Source of the DNA: Rhodopila sp.
GTDB taxonomy: Bacteria; Pseudomonadota; Alphaproteobacteria; Acetobacterales; Acetobacteraceae
NCBI GenBank assembly: GCA_025355085.1
Contig: JANXLQ010000211.1
Span: 1 to 32,470, forward strand
Reading direction: 5' to 3'
Length of the DNA: 32,470 bases
Shown here: positions 15,597 to 23,211 of the stretch, in pieces
Layout: each line of letters starts with the position of its first letter
Numbering within the stretch: position 1 is the first letter of the stretch
Position numbers and translations under genes: made by a program
The notes under the pieces: generated by a model
The model's input: only the letters and a program-made list of their open reading frames with translations
What the model was told of the DNA's origin: nothing
The model's database searches: none

Positions 15597-16337
15597 ATGG
15601 AGTTTTTGGCATTACCGATAGATGAGACAGACGAAAGTTGGGTCAGTGCGTGGCGCCAGGCTCTGGACGCTGAAGAACTGGCACAGGCGGATCGGTTCCG
15701 GCGTGCGGCGGACCGCACTCGGTACATCGCCGCTCATGCTCTGTTACGAACAGCGATCAGTGCGGCCTCCGGTCGCCCGCCGGCATCCCTGACGCTGACG
15801 CGTGGACCCTACGGCAAGCCGTTTCTGCCTGCGACTCCGGCATTGCATTTCAATTTGACGCATACTGCCGGGTTGGTCGCGGTTGCATTACATAGCTCTC
15901 CTATCGGCTGCGATGCCGAACCAGCCAACCGGCACATGGAGGAAGGGGTGCTGTACATGATGGCAGCGGAGGAGCGCGGTTGGTTAAGGAGATTGCCTCC
16001 TGGTGCGGTCAGAGACAGGGCTTTCATCAAATTATGGGTAATAAAAGAGGCTTTTTCAAAAGCACTCGGTCTTGGTCTTTCCCTGGATCCTTCAGCTTAC
16101 GCTTTTGATTGCGCCGGGGAAAAAATGAACCTGTGCCGTGCCCCGGCCGCCCACACCCGCGATATTATCTGGAATTTTTCCACAACCCTCTTTGGATTAA
16201 ATCATTGGGTCGCACTGGCTGTTCAGGGCGATCCTGGTTCCGCCGGCCTACCTTCTCCCCGCCATTTGTCTGCCGGCGTTGTCGCCGGGGCCGCGACGGA
16301 TGGGTTGCCACTCCGGTTATCCGCCCTGCCCGGTTAA
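15597..16337 (+). CDS. Sfp-type 4'-phosphopantetheinyl transferase
   Basis: This 246-residue enzyme transfers the phosphopantetheine arm of CoA to a serine of carrier proteins. Conserved blocks are GPYGKPFLP, FNLTHTAGLVAVAL, IGCDAE (magnesium-binding Asp and Glu) and KLWVIKEAFSKALGLGL (the WxxKEAxxK motif). This is the two-domain Sfp/EntD type, not the short AcpS type, so it suits carriers of secondary metabolism. The C-terminal 35 residues or so after HWVALAVQ are an extra low-complexity tail. The ATG at 15597 follows GGAAG. It is the only such enzyme in the window and could activate the stand-alone carrier protein encoded at 31486; that link is an inference over 16 kb. Confidence 0.92.
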   Translation: MEFLALPIDETDESWVSAWRQALDAEELAQADRFRRAADRTRYIAAHALLRTAISAASGRPPASLTLTRGPYGKPFLPATPALHFNLTHTAGLVAVALHSSPIGCDAEPANRHMEEGVLYMMAAEERGWLRRLPPGAVRDRAFIKLWVIKEAFSKALGLGLSLDPSAYAFDCAGEKMNLCRAPAAHTRDIIWNFSTTLFGLNHWVALAVQGDPGSAGLPSPRHLSAGVVAGAATDGLPLRLSALPG

Positions 16338-16347
16338 GCGTCGATGC

Positions 16348-16385
16348 AGATGCCTCCAGCCGGGTTGACCTGATTGGAGGCATCT
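16348..16385 (+). terminator. Hairpin after the phosphopantetheinyl transferase gene
   Basis: An 11-bp perfect inverted repeat (AGATGCCTCCA, 16348-16358; TGGAGGCATCT, 16375-16385) with a 16-base loop lies 10 bases after the stop codon. It has no T-run. The stem core resembles that of the hairpin at 14747-14780 (shared CCTCCA and TGGAGG). Confidence 0.55.
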
Positions 16386-16657
16386 ATCCCTGGCATATAA
16401 TTACGAAATCCGTCTGAATATATCCGCTTCGGCATCACAGATGTTGAACGATCGTCCGCTGCCGGGTGCGGCAGAACCAGGTTGCATCGAACCTATATGA
16501 AGCCGAAGCGTGCCATCCGCACTTCGGCTAAAAATCGCGGGTACCGGGGCATTTTTCTACGTCGGTGTGTCAAAATGCGAAGGGCACAGGCCACCGATTT
16601 GGAGGTCTGTGCCCAACGGTAAAGCGTTCCAGTTCGGTTTCCCGAACTGGCCCGGTA
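16386..16657 (-). terminator. Convergent intergenic region with two hairpins
   Basis: The gap between the transferase gene and the outer-membrane protein gene holds two more stems. One is CCAGTTCGG (16629-16637) with CCGAACTGG (16642-16650), 4-base loop, directly after the stop of the minus-strand gene. The other is GGGCACAGGCC (16582-16592) with GGTCTGTGCCC (16604-16614), one mismatch. The first is a likely terminator for the minus-strand gene. No gene is supported here. Confidence 0.55.
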
Positions 16658-17560
16658 TCAGAAATGTATGCCAACGCCAAAGTACGGGGTCAGCTCGATG
16701 GCGCCGCCATCGTTCTTTGTGGGATTGCCGAACTTGTTATACCAATACTGAACGCCAACGAACGCGTCGAATACATGGGGTTTGGAGTGAAAGACCTCAC
16801 CAACATCAAGAATCAGGCTGCTATAGGTATAGAACTCTGTCTTCGTATGGACCCCAAGCGTGTCGGTACCCTTTGGGCCCGTTACGTTGAAGACGCCTTC
16901 CCAGCGCACAGGTAAGTTGATGAGGGGGTCCAGATACTGGGTCCAGGACAACTCGGTATTCCACGTTGGATTGTAGTTTTCGGACCTGTTCGTGAAACCT
17001 TGATGACCCCATTCTTTTGCGAAGTGGACGGCAAAGGTCACTGAGCCTGGCAGGTCGAAGTAGAAAATCGGGCCAAGCAGCAGGAACTTGCGACGAGGTG
17101 CGTACTGCGTGTCTTTCCAATTCAGATCGCCACCGAATTCAAACATCAGGTCTCTCACGCCCGGCATCGTGATCGGCGGAAGGCCAAAGCCGGTGGCGCT
17201 GACATCGCCACGATACGTGGTATAGAATTCCGTCGCGCCAGAGCCGCTAATCGCTGGGTCGTTTTTATCGGAAAACAGACCGGTAACTGTCAAGCTGTTC
17301 CAAACCATACCACCGGTATCGATATGTTCAAAATGGGCCATGTTCTTGACGATATCCTTGCCCTTATTCGGCTTGCCCAGAACGTTGATGCCAGGCTCGT
17401 GCGACAAGGGTTGGACACGAAACCAAACCTGGTCGTCGTACGTTACCGGGGGGGCCTCGAAACTCACGGCCGGCGGCGCGTCGGCAGCACGAGCAGTTGG
17501 GACGGCGAGTGCTGCCAGTGCGATTGCACCGGCTGCGAATATCCTGTTGGGCGTATTCAT
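16658..17560 (-). CDS. Outer-membrane beta-barrel protein, Tsx-like
   Basis: This 300-residue protein has a Sec signal peptide (hydrophobic stretch ending in ARA, mature start ADAPPAV). Alternating aromatic strands follow (FLLLGPIFYFDLPGSVTFAVHF, WNTELSWTQYL, FDAFVGVQYWYNKFG) and it ends in aromatic phenylalanine (GVGIHF), the signal for outer-membrane insertion. The layout, especially the C-terminal VQYWYN and the gap before the last strand, recalls the Tsx nucleoside-channel family. That assignment is tentative. GGAG precedes the ATG at 17560. It lies 75 bases after the metallo-beta-lactamase-fold gene on the same strand, with a GC-rich hairpin between, so it may be the distal gene of that unit. 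Confidence 0.75.
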   Translation of the reverse strand: MNTPNRIFAAGAIALAALAVPTARAADAPPAVSFEAPPVTYDDQVWFRVQPLSHEPGINVLGKPNKGKDIVKNMAHFEHIDTGGMVWNSLTVTGLFSDKNDPAISGSGATEFYTTYRGDVSATGFGLPPITMPGVRDLMFEFGGDLNWKDTQYAPRRKFLLLGPIFYFDLPGSVTFAVHFAKEWGHQGFTNRSENYNPTWNTELSWTQYLDPLINLPVRWEGVFNVTGPKGTDTLGVHTKTEFYTYSSLILDVGEVFHSKPHVFDAFVGVQYWYNKFGNPTKNDGGAIELTPYFGVGIHF

Positions 17561-17581
17561 GTTGTCTCCGTGAGCAAGTTG

Positions 17582-17600
17582 CGGCCGCTTAACGCGGCCG
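17582..17600 (-). terminator. Intercistronic GC-rich hairpin
   Basis: CGGCCGC (17582-17588) and GCGGCCG (17594-17600) form a 7-bp stem with a 5-base loop. It lies between the hydrolase gene and the outer-membrane protein gene on the minus strand. It could be an attenuator or an mRNA stabiliser separating their expression. Confidence 0.4.
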
Positions 17601-17635
17601 GTTTTGTGTTAAAAATCGGAACATGACGGCGTGAC

Positions 17636-18667
17636 TTAGACCCCGTAGGTGCCTTTGGCTTCGTTGAACTTCTGCACCTTCACAGTGGAATGGCTGATCA
17701 CGATGCGGGTCAGGTCGTCGCCGACCATCGTCCTGCCCTGCCAGTTCTTCTTCGCACGGCGCAGAATTTCGCTTACCGCGGTGGCCGGACGCTGGTCGTC
17801 AAGCAAATCGACGATGTGGCTGAATACCGCCAAACGGGGCTTGGTGCGGGCGAACACGATGCCCGCCTCTTCCGGCGATGTGTGGTGGTTCATGATGAGC
17901 TGATCGCCTTCCTGTAGCTTCTCGGACGCGACGCCCACCTCATGCACGATGACATCGCAGCCGACGCCATGTTTGATGAGATTCTCGTCGAACTTGGTGT
18001 CGCCCGACACCAGGACAGAACGGCCGGCATAGTCCACGCGGTAGCCGCAGGCGGGCTTGATCAGCGGGCCGTGATTCACCTCAAAAGCAGTGACCGTCAC
18101 GCCGTTGCGGTTGAAGATGACGCCATCGGTAGCGAATTCGTTGGCCTTGATCCGGGTAGCGGTGTCGTCGATATGCTCATCCGCTTCGCGAATGCGGATG
18201 TCGTCGCTGAACGCATCACGCATGGAATTGCAGAGTTTGGTCGTGCCGATCGGGCCGTTCACTTCCATCATTCCGGCGCGCTGGCCGAAGGTCGGATGCA
18301 GATAGCCCGTCATCCAAAGGTCCGGCAGGCCAATGACATGGTCGGAATGGAAATGCGTCAGGAAGAACGCGTCGATCTTGCCCATCGGCATGCCAACCTG
18401 GGTCAGGCGTACGGCGCAACCGCGTCCGGCATCGATCAGGAAACTGAGGCCGCCGGCCTGGATCAGAGTGCTGTTGCCATATCGGATGGTGTTAGGGACC
18501 ACCGAACCCGTGCCAATCAGCGTGACCGCGATCTCGTCCTTCCCAACCGGGGGCAGGCCCGTCGAGGTCGCCGCCATCGCGCTAACAGCCGGCAGGGCTG
18601 CCCAACCGATAAGGGATGCGCCAACAAGCCCGCGGCGCGTGATCCCGGATTTCTGCTCAGACGACAT
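17636..18667 (-). CDS. Tat-exported metallo-beta-lactamase-fold hydrolase
   Basis: This 343-residue protein has a Tat leader (ITRRGLVGASLIGWAALPAVSAMA, twin Arg at 11-12) and a metallo-beta-lactamase fold. Motif THFHSDH gives the zinc ligands His105, His107, Asp109 and His110. The later VNHGPLI, SGDTKF and FSHIVD blocks supply further ligands. The GTGSVVPNTIRYGNSTLIQ start resembles the ribonuclease Z/arylsulfatase-AtsA branch; the periplasmic location argues for a secreted hydrolase rather than a tRNA nuclease. The start ATG at 18667 overlaps the end of the CobW-type gene by 11 bases. The substrate is unknown. Confidence 0.88.
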   Translation of the reverse strand: MSSEQKSGITRRGLVGASLIGWAALPAVSAMAATSTGLPPVGKDEIAVTLIGTGSVVPNTIRYGNSTLIQAGGLSFLIDAGRGCAVRLTQVGMPMGKIDAFFLTHFHSDHVIGLPDLWMTGYLHPTFGQRAGMMEVNGPIGTTKLCNSMRDAFSDDIRIREADEHIDDTATRIKANEFATDGVIFNRNGVTVTAFEVNHGPLIKPACGYRVDYAGRSVLVSGDTKFDENLIKHGVGCDVIVHEVGVASEKLQEGDQLIMNHHTSPEEAGIVFARTKPRLAVFSHIVDLLDDQRPATAVSEILRRAKKNWQGRTMVGDDLTRIVISHSTVKVQKFNEAKGTYGV

Positions 18668-19661
18668 GATAGAGTTCTCTTTCCTGATTGTTCTTGGGTG
18701 CCAGCAACCCGAATTCCCGGGCTGCATCGATAACTTCTTTCTTGTCCGCACCATCGAGGATCAGGACGAGTGTGGAATTCCGCAGACCGGCCGGCCAGGC
18801 CGCCAGCCGCGTGGGCGGATGAAACATGTGCTGCACGCCATGCACGGCGAGCGGACGCTTTTCGCCGCGGATGCGCACGATACCTTTCGCCCGCAGTAGA
18901 GCCGCGCCATACGTCTCGGCGATCGCGCCGAGGAAATCCGCTAAATCCACGAATTCAACCTCATCCGCGAGGATCAGGCTGACCGTCGAGATACGGCTGG
19001 TATGACCTGATGTGGCGGCGAAGGGTGCCTTGCGTCGCGTCGGAGTCAGCAGCGCCAGATCGTCGGCGGATGCCCGCGTGAGTTCATCCGGGTCGATTTC
19101 GCCGTTTAAAACCGGGATCAGCTTTGCGTTCGGATTGAGTTCGAACAACATCTCCCGCAGGGCTGTGCCCACCTCGATATCCGGCTTTGTCAGAAGCAGC
19201 CGGTCAGCCATCGCCACCTGTTGCACCGCTTCCGGATGGCGCCGCAGCGTGTCCAGACCGTGGGCGGCATCGACGGTGGTGACGACCAGTCCCGGCGTGT
19301 AACCGCGCAGGAGGACTTTGCGATCCAACAATGTTTGTAGAACCGGTGCGGGATTCGCGAGGCCGGTCGTCTCGATGATCACGCGGTCGAAGTGCGGGAT
19401 CTCGCCTAAGATACGGCGGTTGTCCAACCCCTCCAGCGTGCCGGAAATAGTGCCGTCAACCATGCAGCACACGCAGCCCTGTGGCAGCAGCACCACGTCG
19501 CCGTCCAACCGTTCCATCAGCATGTGGTCGAGGCCGACTTCGCCGAATTCATTCACAATGACGGCCGTGTTGGCGAGGCCGGGCTGCCGCAGCAGGCGGG
19601 AGATCATTGTCGTCTTACCGCTGCCAAGAAAACCGGTAACGACCGTTACAGGAGTTTTCAT
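18657..19661 (-). CDS. COG0523/CobW-family metallochaperone GTPase
   Basis: This 334-residue G3E-class GTPase belongs to a family that uses GTP hydrolysis to insert zinc, cobalt or other metals into client proteins. Walker A is GFLGSGKTT (residues 10-18), the metal-binding CxCC is at Cys63/65/66 (QGCVCCMV), ETTGLANPAP is the switch region, and LLLTKPD is the base-recognition motif. The C-terminal CobW_C domain is present (RIRGEKRPLAVHGVQHMF and STLVLILDGADKKEVIDA). No His-rich loop is seen. The ATG at 19661 has GGGAGG upstream. It overlaps the following zinc-hydrolase gene, which is a plausible client. Confidence 0.92.
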   Translation of the reverse strand: MKTPVTVVTGFLGSGKTTMISRLLRQPGLANTAVIVNEFGEVGLDHMLMERLDGDVVLLPQGCVCCMVDGTISGTLEGLDNRRILGEIPHFDRVIIETTGLANPAPVLQTLLDRKVLLRGYTPGLVVTTVDAAHGLDTLRRHPEAVQQVAMADRLLLTKPDIEVGTALREMLFELNPNAKLIPVLNGEIDPDELTRASADDLALLTPTRRKAPFAATSGHTSRISTVSLILADEVEFVDLADFLGAIAETYGAALLRAKGIVRIRGEKRPLAVHGVQHMFHPPTRLAAWPAGLRNSTLVLILDGADKKEVIDAAREFGLLAPKNNQERELYHVV

Positions 19662-20047
19662 AACCTCCCGTTCCAACTCGCTCGAAACCGCGCTCGGGCT
19701 GGCCATCATTGCTGAATTTCTCGCAGCGTGTCCCACACTTCGCTATGTCCTTCGATGTCCAGTTAACATGAACGTGATCACGCCAAACTACAGATAACAG
19801 AGACGTGACAATATCGCAAGGCGAGCCATTTCAAAATGCGCTTATTCGTCTCGGAATCCACATTGGTGCGACAAGCGATTCCCTCCCGGCGCTCTGCGGC
19901 AACCCAATCGGCCGGAAACATTAACCTGAGGCAGTATCACGAGCGATAATTCGCTAAAATTCTCGCATGCTGGGAGTCGTTTCGGATATTGCGTCACACA
20001 AAGGGCGCCACTCGGGCGCCCTTTCCGTCCCATAGGTAAGCTGAAAC
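19662..20047 (-). promoter_or_regulatory. Intergenic region: operon upstream region and ompA terminator
   Basis: This gap separates the CobW-type operon from the downstream end of the OmpA-family gene, both on the minus strand. A 10-bp perfect palindrome CGTGATCACG (19773-19782) lies about 110 bases upstream of the CobW-type start and could be an operator; no metal-regulator consensus is certain. The terminator at 20000-20024 is listed separately. No gene is supported. Confidence 0.35.
20000..20024 (-). terminator. Intrinsic terminator of the OmpA-family gene
   Basis: AAAGGGCGCC (20000-20009) and GGCGCCCTTT (20015-20024) form a 10-bp perfect stem with a 5-base loop, about 25 bases beyond the minus-strand stop codon. 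Read on the minus strand, the stem ends in a short T-run (CCCTTTGTGT). Confidence 0.8.
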
Positions 20048-21244
20048 CTACCTGATGATGATTTCGACCCGACGGTTCTGCGGCTCCCGCACGCCTGCGG
20101 CGGTCGGAACCAGCGGATGGGTTTCACCGAAACCCTGGATCGTAATAGCGCTCTTGGGCACGCCGTCCTTTACCAGTTCCGCAGCGACCGACTGAGCGCG
20201 TCGGATCGACAGGCTCTGGTTGTGCTGGGCGGTGCCCGACGCGTCGGTATAACCATTCACTTCAAGACGGGTGTACTGCACCTTCGAGGAGTTCGCAGCG
20301 GCTTCAGACACGATCTGCCGCGCACGGCTGGTCAGGTCCGCCTTATCCCAGTCGAAGAACACGATGTACGAACGCGACACCGGCGACGGAGCCACCGCCG
20401 CCGCAACCGGAGCGGCCGGGGCAGCGGCCGGAGCCGGGGCGCCGAACGCGTAGCGCACGCCGATCATCACGCCGTAATTCCACTCATTGCCATAGTCGTG
20501 AAAACTCGGGCTTTTGATGGTCCCGAAGGCGCTGCCCGGCGCGAAGCCTAGGGTAAACTGGCCATGCTGCTTGAAACCTTGCGGCAGTCCCGTCATACGA
20601 AAATCGGTGGTCAACGCCAAACCGGGAACGCCCGGAACGTCGTAGCTGAAACCGGCTATGCCCTGGGCGGCCAGCACGACATCAGTGGAACTAAAGGTGC
20701 TGAAGATAGTATTGGCGGTGCCGATGGGGGGGCCAAATGCGAGGGGGCCGCCGGAGCGGGACACGTTCGACCAATCCACCGTCGAGATGCCGACGCCGAC
20801 GCCGATATACGGCGTGATCGGCAGGCCAAGGTCGGCTTTCAGTCCATTGAAGTCATAGATGACGTTCGCCATAAGCGAGGTCTTCCGTTCCTCGCCGGAA
20901 AAAATCAGACCGATCGGGGTGGATGGGGCTGGAGCAAAGCGAGACACGCCATTTTGGCGGTACGCCCCTTCCAATTCCAGGCGGATGCCGTTCGTGAAGC
21001 CGTAACCGACAGCACCGGCGAGAGTCACACCTGGCTTGTAAACCGTGTTGCCCGCGTTAGTGAGGTTGAGCGCAAACCCCGGCGCCCCTGCAAAATTTTG
21101 AGCGATGGATTTCTGCTCAAGAGGAGACGAAACCCAATTCCCTCCGCCTCCCAGACTCACGTAAAAGCCATTGACCGGCTCAGCCGACGCGGCCACGGGC
21201 GCCGCCAAAAGGGAAATTACTGAAACAGTATGACGGAGCTTCAT
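20048..21244 (-). CDS. OmpA-family outer-membrane protein
   Basis: This 398-residue protein has a Sec signal (ends ASA|EPVNGFYVSLGGG), an N-terminal eight-strand-type beta-barrel with aromatic strand ends (about residues 25-270), an Ala/Pro linker (APAPAAAPAAPVAAAVAPSP) and a C-terminal OmpA peptidoglycan-binding domain. The domain motifs are IVFFDWDKADLTSRA, LEVNGYTDASGTAQHNQSLSIRRA and GFGETHPLVPT...REPQNRRVEI. It anchors the outer membrane to the cell wall. The barrel half is longer than in classic OmpA. The upstream region contains a strong hairpin (21287-21317). It is a single gene with its own terminator. Confidence 0.94.
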   Translation of the reverse strand: MKLRHTVSVISLLAAPVAASAEPVNGFYVSLGGGGNWVSSPLEQKSIAQNFAGAPGFALNLTNAGNTVYKPGVTLAGAVGYGFTNGIRLELEGAYRQNGVSRFAPAPSTPIGLIFSGEERKTSLMANVIYDFNGLKADLGLPITPYIGVGVGISTVDWSNVSRSGGPLAFGPPIGTANTIFSTFSSTDVVLAAQGIAGFSYDVPGVPGLALTTDFRMTGLPQGFKQHGQFTLGFAPGSAFGTIKSPSFHDYGNEWNYGVMIGVRYAFGAPAPAAAPAAPVAAAVAPSPVSRSYIVFFDWDKADLTSRARQIVSEAAANSSKVQYTRLEVNGYTDASGTAQHNQSLSIRRAQSVAAELVKDGVPKSAITIQGFGETHPLVPTAAGVREPQNRRVEIIIR

Positions 21245-21286
21245 GTTTGGTCTTTCAGTTGATTACAATATTATTTACTAATCACC

Positions 21287-21317
21287 CCGGTCGCGATGCG
21301 CAACCGCATCCGACCGG
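21287..21317 (-). promoter_or_regulatory. Stable hairpin in the ompA upstream region
   Basis: CCGGTCGCGATGCG (21287-21300) pairs with CGCATCCGACCGG (21305-21317) apart from one bulged base, with a 4-base loop. On the minus strand it lies 43-73 bases before the ATG. It could be a 5'-leader structure of the abundant OmpA mRNA, or the end of a sequence upstream of its promoter. Confidence 0.5.
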
Positions 21318-21603
21318 CTTTGACCGGAATTACTCCATATTCAAAAGAAATTCTTGAATGCTGTGGTACAAAAAACCCTGAATTAATGGGTAGGCGGATT
21401 CAATGTTAAATCAAGACAATTTAGGGAACGACTTCCCAGCCAATCGGCCCGAAAGCCAAACCGCCGACCGGTGAAGCATGCTGCCACCAACTAACTGGAA
21501 ACGATCCGGCGGTAACGACGCCTCATCGACCGCGCGATAAAGGCTCCCTGATCCCGATAGGCGCCCCTCATTCAGGGCGCATTATGGCCCCGTCGTTTGG
21601 TGT
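21318..21603. other. Gene-poor interval between the ompA and ABC exporter genes
   Basis: A 23-codon open frame on the plus strand (21403-21474, MLNQDNLGNDFPANRPESQ...) has an AGGCGGA-like ribosome site 5-11 bases upstream but no known match. A short inverted repeat GCGCCC (21561-21566) and GGGCGC (21575-21580) lies about 25 bases beyond the stop of the ABC gene and may be its terminator. Nothing else is visible. Confidence 0.35.
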
Positions 21604-23211
21604 TCATTCCACTTGCCGGCCGTCCTCGAGGCAAATCATTTGGTCGGCAATGCCAGCATATAGAGTGTCCCTGCTCGCAACGACGATCGCTCGGCCGCTC
21701 TCGCGCATACGCGGGAGCATTACCTTAAAGTAGCGTTCACGAACCGCGGGGCTTTGGCCGGCGTCCCACTCATCGAGCAAAAGCAATGGACGGTCTTCCG
21801 CGACAGCCACAAGAAGCGCGATTCGCGCCCGCACGCTTCGCGACAGCCCCTCGGCGCCCGGGATGCGTCCGGCCCTGATCTCATCGAATCCGCCAAGATC
21901 CAGTTCCTCGATCAGACTCTGCACGTCCGGCCGGGCAATGTTCCGAATATGCATACCGGCGAACAACACAGGATCGGCGGTCACGAAGGCAGCCAGATCG
22001 CGATTCCGCCGGGCGTCGGCCAAAACGCCGTCGCGCACTATCGCCCCACCTTCCGGCGCTGCCAAACCCGCCAGCACGGTGAGGACAGATGTCTTCCCAG
22101 AGCCTATACCGCCGACGACGAACAGGATGCGCCCGGGCGTGACGCTACAGGAAACCGGCCCCACGATAGCCCCCGGCTGCCCGGGGTGCGCGGCATAGCG
22201 GAAGATCGCGTCCCGCAACTCCAGTGACGTAAATTCCGGGCCGGCAGTGGTCTGCGGTGGTGCCCAGCGTTGCGCAGCGCCACGTAACGCCGCCTCAAAC
22301 GCCGCAAGGCGGTCGGCGGCAGCGGACAGTGCGCTGAGGCGGGGGATGGCTTCGATCCAATCGAATGGAACAAGAAATGCGATCAACAGCATCGCGACCG
22401 CCTGATCGGCTGGTACATTGGAAAGTCGCGTGGCGCCAACCACGAGGGCTGCCAGCAGCGGCCTTCCCATCGCGGCGGCTGCGCCTTCGGTCGCGATCCA
22501 GGCAAGGCGGCGTGTCCGCGCGGTTCGGCGTGCCGTAATCGCGACCTCCAGCGGCGTTTCTTTTATAGATGAAGGCAACGGTATCGATGATGACGCAGGC
22601 GCGGCGAGAAGCGACTGCCTGATCCCGCGGAAGGTCTCGTCCATGGCGCGATCGATGCCTGCGTCGTCGATCTGCGCCGCCAAACTACCGCCCCGCGCGC
22701 GAACGACGAGCGCCGTTGTCGTGACCGCCCCGAGCTTGAGGGAGAGAAGCAGTGCTGCGCCGGCGACCGGGTTAATCAGCAGCGTGCCCATAACGCACAC
22801 CACCGTGGTCAGAAACGATTGAACCGCGGTCGGCGCCTCTGCTCCCAACCGCGCCAGACCGCGCGGCATGGCCACCAGAGCGTCGCGCATCGTGTCCTTG
22901 TCGATCTCGGCAAGTGCCGGCGGCTCAAGCCCGGCATAGCTCGTCAGGATGGCGCGGCGTATCTGGCGTGATAAACCTGCCATCCATTGGCCAATCCGCG
23001 TGCTGGCCCAACTTTGCCCGAAGCTGGCGGCAGTGATCGCAAGCAGCGCGCCTGCCAGACCGGCCGGCATCTCCCAAACCGGATCGGCAGTCAGACGCTC
23101 CGACAAGCCAATGACAACAGCGCCCGTCGCAAGCGCCACGGCCCACATCGCGATCAGCACACGCATGCGCCCAATGCGTATCCTGGCGTTTAGCAGACGC
23201 CAGAGATTCAT
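21604..23211 (-). CDS. ABC half-transporter, cyclic-peptide exporter type, intact Walker A
   Basis: This 535-residue membrane/ATPase fusion has about six hydrophobic segments in residues 15-300 and an ATPase domain from about 340. Walker A is intact (VVGGIGSGKTS, near 370). The signature is unusual (LSRSVRARIAL instead of LSGGQ). Walker B is AEDRPLLLLDEWDAGQSPAVRERYF. The H-loop reads ASRD, without the usual histidine. The EDRP...DEWxAxQxP...RxxYFxxxLP pattern is the hallmark of the PvdE/SyrD/YojI cyclic-peptide and siderophore exporter group. The ATG at 23211 overlaps the stop of the partner ABC gene (ATGA), so the two are translated together and probably form a heterodimer. Confidence 0.85.
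   Translation of the reverse strand: MNLWRLLNARIRIGRMRVLIAMWAVALATGAVVIGLSERLTADPVWEMPAGLAGALLAITAASFGQSWASTRIGQWMAGLSRQIRRAILTSYAGLEPPALAEIDKDTMRDALVAMPRGLARLGAEAPTAVQSFLTTVVCVMGTLLINPVAGAALLLSLKLGAVTTTALVVRARGGSLAAQIDDAGIDRAMDETFRGIRQSLLAAPASSSIPLPSSIKETPLEVAITARRTARTRRLAWIATEGAAAAMGRPLLAALVVGATRLSNVPADQAVAMLLIAFLVPFDWIEAIPRLSALSAAADRLAAFEAALRGAAQRWAPPQTTAGPEFTSLELRDAIFRYAAHPGQPGAIVGPVSCSVTPGRILFVVGGIGSGKTSVLTVLAGLAAPEGGAIVRDGVLADARRNRDLAAFVTADPVLFAGMHIRNIARPDVQSLIEELDLGGFDEIRAGRIPGAEGLSRSVRARIALLVAVAEDRPLLLLDEWDAGQSPAVRERYFKVMLPRMRESGRAIVVASRDTLYAGIADQMICLEDGRQVE

Noticed and set aside
17636-18667. Metallo-beta-lactamase-fold protein as tRNA-processing ribonuclease Z
   Set aside because: The Tat leader places it outside the cytoplasm, where tRNA processing does not occur.
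19842-20033. 63-codon minus-strand frame between the OmpA and CobW-type genes
   Set aside because: It overlaps the strong terminator of the OmpA gene and has no protein-like features.
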